Shown here in pieces: positions 62,114 through 64,000 of a stretch of 64,000 nucleotides of DNA. Origin of the DNA: Shewanella halotolerans (lineage in GTDB: Bacteria > Pseudomonadota > Gammaproteobacteria > Enterobacterales > Shewanellaceae); the NCBI RefSeq assembly GCF_019457535.1, contig NZ_CP080417.1, positions 2,852,001-2,916,000 of the forward strand, in the 5' to 3' direction. A program made the position numbers and the translations under genes. Position 1 is the first letter of the stretch; every line of letters begins with the position of its first letter. The notes beneath the pieces were generated by a model, which saw nothing but the letters and a program-made list of their open reading frames with translations, made no database searches and had not been told where the DNA came from.

Positions 62114-62143
62114 TAGGTTAGTGATAGGTTAGTGATAGGTTAG
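62111..62143. repeat. 11-bp tandem triplication starting at the AraC-gene stop
   Basis: TGATAGGTTAG occurs three times (62111-62121, 62122-62132, 62133-62143). The first copy begins with the TGA stop codon. Confidence 0.92.
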
Positions 62144-62263
62144 CCCACAGACAAAAAACATCTGGCCTAACAGCAAACGCGCAATATTTTACAATCCCGG
62201 CGCCGCGGATAGGCTTACTATGGCAACATCGATTTAAATTTAACGCGTGAGAGCTCAACACAG

Positions 62264-62914
62264 ATGGAACTACAGCTGCAACTGCTTTTCTCTTTGGCCG
62301 TCATACACACGGTCGCCCTGGCCAGTCCAGGCCCGGATTTCGCCCTGGTGGTCAGGCTGGCCGCTCAAGAGCACAGACGCACGGCGGTCGCCGCCGCGCT
62401 GGGCCTGGCGGTAGCCATCACGCTACACACGCTGCTGAGCCTCACCGGGGTAAGCCTTATCATCAAGGGCTCCCCTAACCTCTTCATGGCGGTGCAGCTG
62501 ATTGGTGCCAGCTACCTGGGCTGGATGGGCATAGGCGCGATACGCGCCGCCATCGCCCACTGGCGCGATGAGGCGCATCTGAATGCGGCAAGTAAGGCCG
62601 GTCGTGGACTCGGTGCGGCTCAGGGATTCATGCAGGGAGTCTCCACCAACCTGCTCAACCCCAAGGCGCTGGTATTTTTCATCACACTATTCTCGACCCT
62701 GATCACCCCTGAGGTGACCCTGAGCACTAAGGTGGCCGCCACCGCCATGATGTTCGCCCTCTCTTTGGGGTGGTTTAGCCTGATCGCCCTGGTGCTCTCT
62801 CATCCCAAGATGCAGCTCAAAATGAAAAGAGCAACCCCACTGATCAACCTGTTGACCGGATTGCTCTTTATCTTCGTCGCCGGAGTCATTCTCAGCGGCG
62901 CCCTCGGCCGTTAA
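62264..62914 (+). CDS. LysE/RhtB family amino-acid exporter
   Basis: The 216-residue, six-helix inner-membrane protein has the family opening SPGPDFALVVRLA, then LGASYLGWMGIGAIR-like QLIGASYLGWMGIGA and GVSTNLLNPKALVFFITLF. Members export homoserine, threonine, lysine or analogues. It follows the AraC regulator gene by 150 bp on the same strand. Its last codons and stop form the first unit of a 15-bp repeat array. Confidence 0.9.
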   Translation: MELQLQLLFSLAVIHTVALASPGPDFALVVRLAAQEHRRTAVAAALGLAVAITLHTLLSLTGVSLIIKGSPNLFMAVQLIGASYLGWMGIGAIRAAIAHWRDEAHLNAASKAGRGLGAAQGFMQGVSTNLLNPKALVFFITLFSTLITPEVTLSTKVAATAMMFALSLGWFSLIALVLSHPKMQLKMKRATPLINLLTGLLFIFVAGVILSGALGR

Positions 62915-62980
62915 GCTCTCGCCCGTGAAGACCTTGGCCGTGAAGACCTTGACCGTGAAGCCCTCGGCCGTAAATACAGC
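62906..62980. repeat. 15-bp tandem repeat array across the LysE-gene stop
   Basis: GGCCGTTAAGCTCTC (62906-62920, including the TAA stop), GCCCGTGAAGACCTT, GGCCGTGAAGACCTT, GACCGTGAAGCCCTC and a partial GGCCGTAAATAC follow one another. Confidence 0.88.
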
Positions 62981-63012
62981 GGCGCCCGGGCTTACTCGGG
63001 CGAGGGTCTAGC

Positions 63013-63933
63013 TCAGCCCTGGCTGCGGATATAATCCAGCGCCGAGCTTACCGCCATTACCTGGGCCTGGATACAGTTTTCATCGTCCACCAACGGACTG
63101 TCTGGATAGACCTCGGTAGTGGTGTTGTATCTGGCATCGCTAAAGCCGCTGCACAGGCCCAGCGCCTTGGTCGCGTAATTGATCACCCCAAACTGAGTGA
63201 TGGGCTCGCCTATCAATCGTCCCTGCTCATCGGCGGGGGCGATATGGGTCACCTTAGCCACGGCCGCTATGATGGCCGCCTGCATCTCATCGTTAGGGTT
63301 CTCGCTATCACCCACCAGATAGAAGCCGTCGGGAATATTCCAGTTAGTCTGCACCTTGGCATCTCTTGCAGCTAAAGCTGGGCGAAACTCGCTATTATCT
63401 GTGTCTGTGGTCTCATGCAGGTCGATATGTGCCATCAAGGGCAGGTTAAAGCTCGCCACCCATTGCATCAGGGCGCGGGACTCCTGAGCCGGGCTGTCGG
63501 CATAGAAGGAACGGTTTGGGTCAATCGCCTCGGGGTTCCAGCGATTGATGGTCTCATAGCCCCAAGGGCTGACACAGGGGGCCACCAGAATATTGAAGTC
63601 GTGGCTGTACTCGGCGGCCTTGGCGATCAAGAAACGCAGCGCGCCCTGCACGCCACTGGTCTCGTAGCCATGGACGCCGCCGGTAACTAAGATAGTGGGC
63701 TTAGCCTGATCCCAGTCGCGGGATTTAAAGCCATAGAGCGGATACAGACCCTCGGCATAGTCAAGCTCGCCATATTGCTGCGCCTCAAAGCTCTCGCTCA
63801 CCTGGCTGAACTTGCTCAGCACTTCCTGCTCATAGGAGCGCTTCTTCTGCTGCGCGGCGCGCCACTTTGCTTTTTCCGCATCGCCCCAGGGCTTACCCAC
63901 CTCACCAATCCAATAACCTTGTTGCTCTGTCAT
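63013..63933 (-). CDS. M14 family zinc carboxypeptidase-like protein
   Basis: The protein has 306 residues from the ATG at 63933, which follows GGAAG; ATG 63945 and GTG 63990 are alternatives. The zinc site is H-x2-E in TGGVHGYETSG plus the later His in HIDLHETTD, and the general base Glu is probably in TTTEVYPDSP. The pattern fits the M14 / succinylglutamate desuccinylase-aspartoacylase side of the family. It has no signal peptide and is probably cytoplasmic. The substrate cannot be read. Confidence 0.85.
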   Translation of the reverse strand: MTEQQGYWIGEVGKPWGDAEKAKWRAAQQKKRSYEQEVLSKFSQVSESFEAQQYGELDYAEGLYPLYGFKSRDWDQAKPTILVTGGVHGYETSGVQGALRFLIAKAAEYSHDFNILVAPCVSPWGYETINRWNPEAIDPNRSFYADSPAQESRALMQWVASFNLPLMAHIDLHETTDTDNSEFRPALAARDAKVQTNWNIPDGFYLVGDSENPNDEMQAAIIAAVAKVTHIAPADEQGRLIGEPITQFGVINYATKALGLCSGFSDARYNTTTEVYPDSPLVDDENCIQAQVMAVSSALDYIRSQG

Positions 63934-64000
63934 CTTATCTTCCATCTTGTTGTCTGCCTCGGCCAAGCCGCCCGCTGTTGGCGGGGCCACATTCCCCCAT

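Noticed and set aside
1..64000. CRISPR arrays, rRNA genes, toxin-antitoxin pairs or a replication origin
   Set aside because: No regularly spaced 25-40 bp repeats with spacers, no rRNA-like sequence, no recognisable TA pair and no DnaA-box cluster were seen. The tandem repeats present are short and lack spacers.

Overview
The window looks like a chromosomal segment of a marine Shewanella or a close relative in the Gammaproteobacteria. The basis is gene content and protein-level resemblance read by eye: MotY of a sodium-driven polar flagellum, RNase T, a class IV adenylate cyclase like the Aeromonas enzyme, a yejK-yejL-yejM block, NagD, YecM and YqfB orthologues, and a complete RpoE-ChrR stress operon. 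No database search was run. Most genes are moderately GC-rich housekeeping or metabolic genes separated by clear rho-independent terminators.

Layout. 1-8.2 kb: start of an S9 prolyl oligopeptidase lipoprotein, a candidate small RNA (869-1035), motY, rnt, a DUF3137 membrane protein, an orphan solute-binding protein, cyaB, a 2-Cys peroxiredoxin and an ion-coupled permease. 8.2-15.7 kb: upp diverging from purM-purN, then nagD, an M28 lipoprotein peptidase and asnB. 15.7-20 kb: a second orphan binding protein, a VOC plus tautomerase gene pair, DUF445, a GNAT acetyltransferase and a ferredoxin-reductase fusion. 20-34 kb: a giant DUF748/AsmA-like protein, a membrane-anchored glutaredoxin, a four-gene DUF1538-DUF1538-PII-CBS operon, a small lipoprotein, lipase, yqfB, DUF2986, MATE pump, a voltage-gated potassium channel with a zinc-ribbon tail, L,D-transpeptidase, yecM and an FAD oxidase.

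34.2-44.2 kb is a 12-gene minus-strand operon: ECF sigma factor, ChrR zinc anti-sigma factor, DUF523/DUF1722 protein, photolyase, NTF2-like protein, SDR, flavin oxidoreductase, DUF1365, cyclopropane-fatty-acid synthase, DUF2878, chalcone-isomerase-like protein and DUF3833 lipoprotein. Short overlaps couple many of the genes, and a TGATCC-N18-TATAGG promoter sits directly upstream. Such operons respond to singlet oxygen in other proteobacteria: the sigma factor is released from ChrR and drives DNA repair and membrane-lipid modification.

44.2-50.5 kb: a LON-domain protein, an M23 peptidase, a tandem QueD-fold protein, yejK, yejL and yejM. 50.7-55.3 kb is an AT-rich accessory island beginning at tRNA-Pro(GGG). 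It holds a broken Mu-like phage protease gene, a CoiA-like zinc-finger protein, a 43-residue proline-rich microprotein, a membrane protein gene split by an intact IS10-type insertion sequence with a perfect 9-bp target duplication, and a membrane protein resembling the putative abortive-infection (putAbiC) family. This is the most likely site of an undescribed, possibly defensive, system. 55.7-64 kb: a sensor diguanylate cyclase, an alpha/beta hydrolase, nadE, an AraC regulator beside a LysE/RhtB exporter, and an M14 peptidase.

A window-wide oddity is the number of short (9-16 bp) tandem duplications, many lying just after stop codons and some expanding coding sequence in frame.
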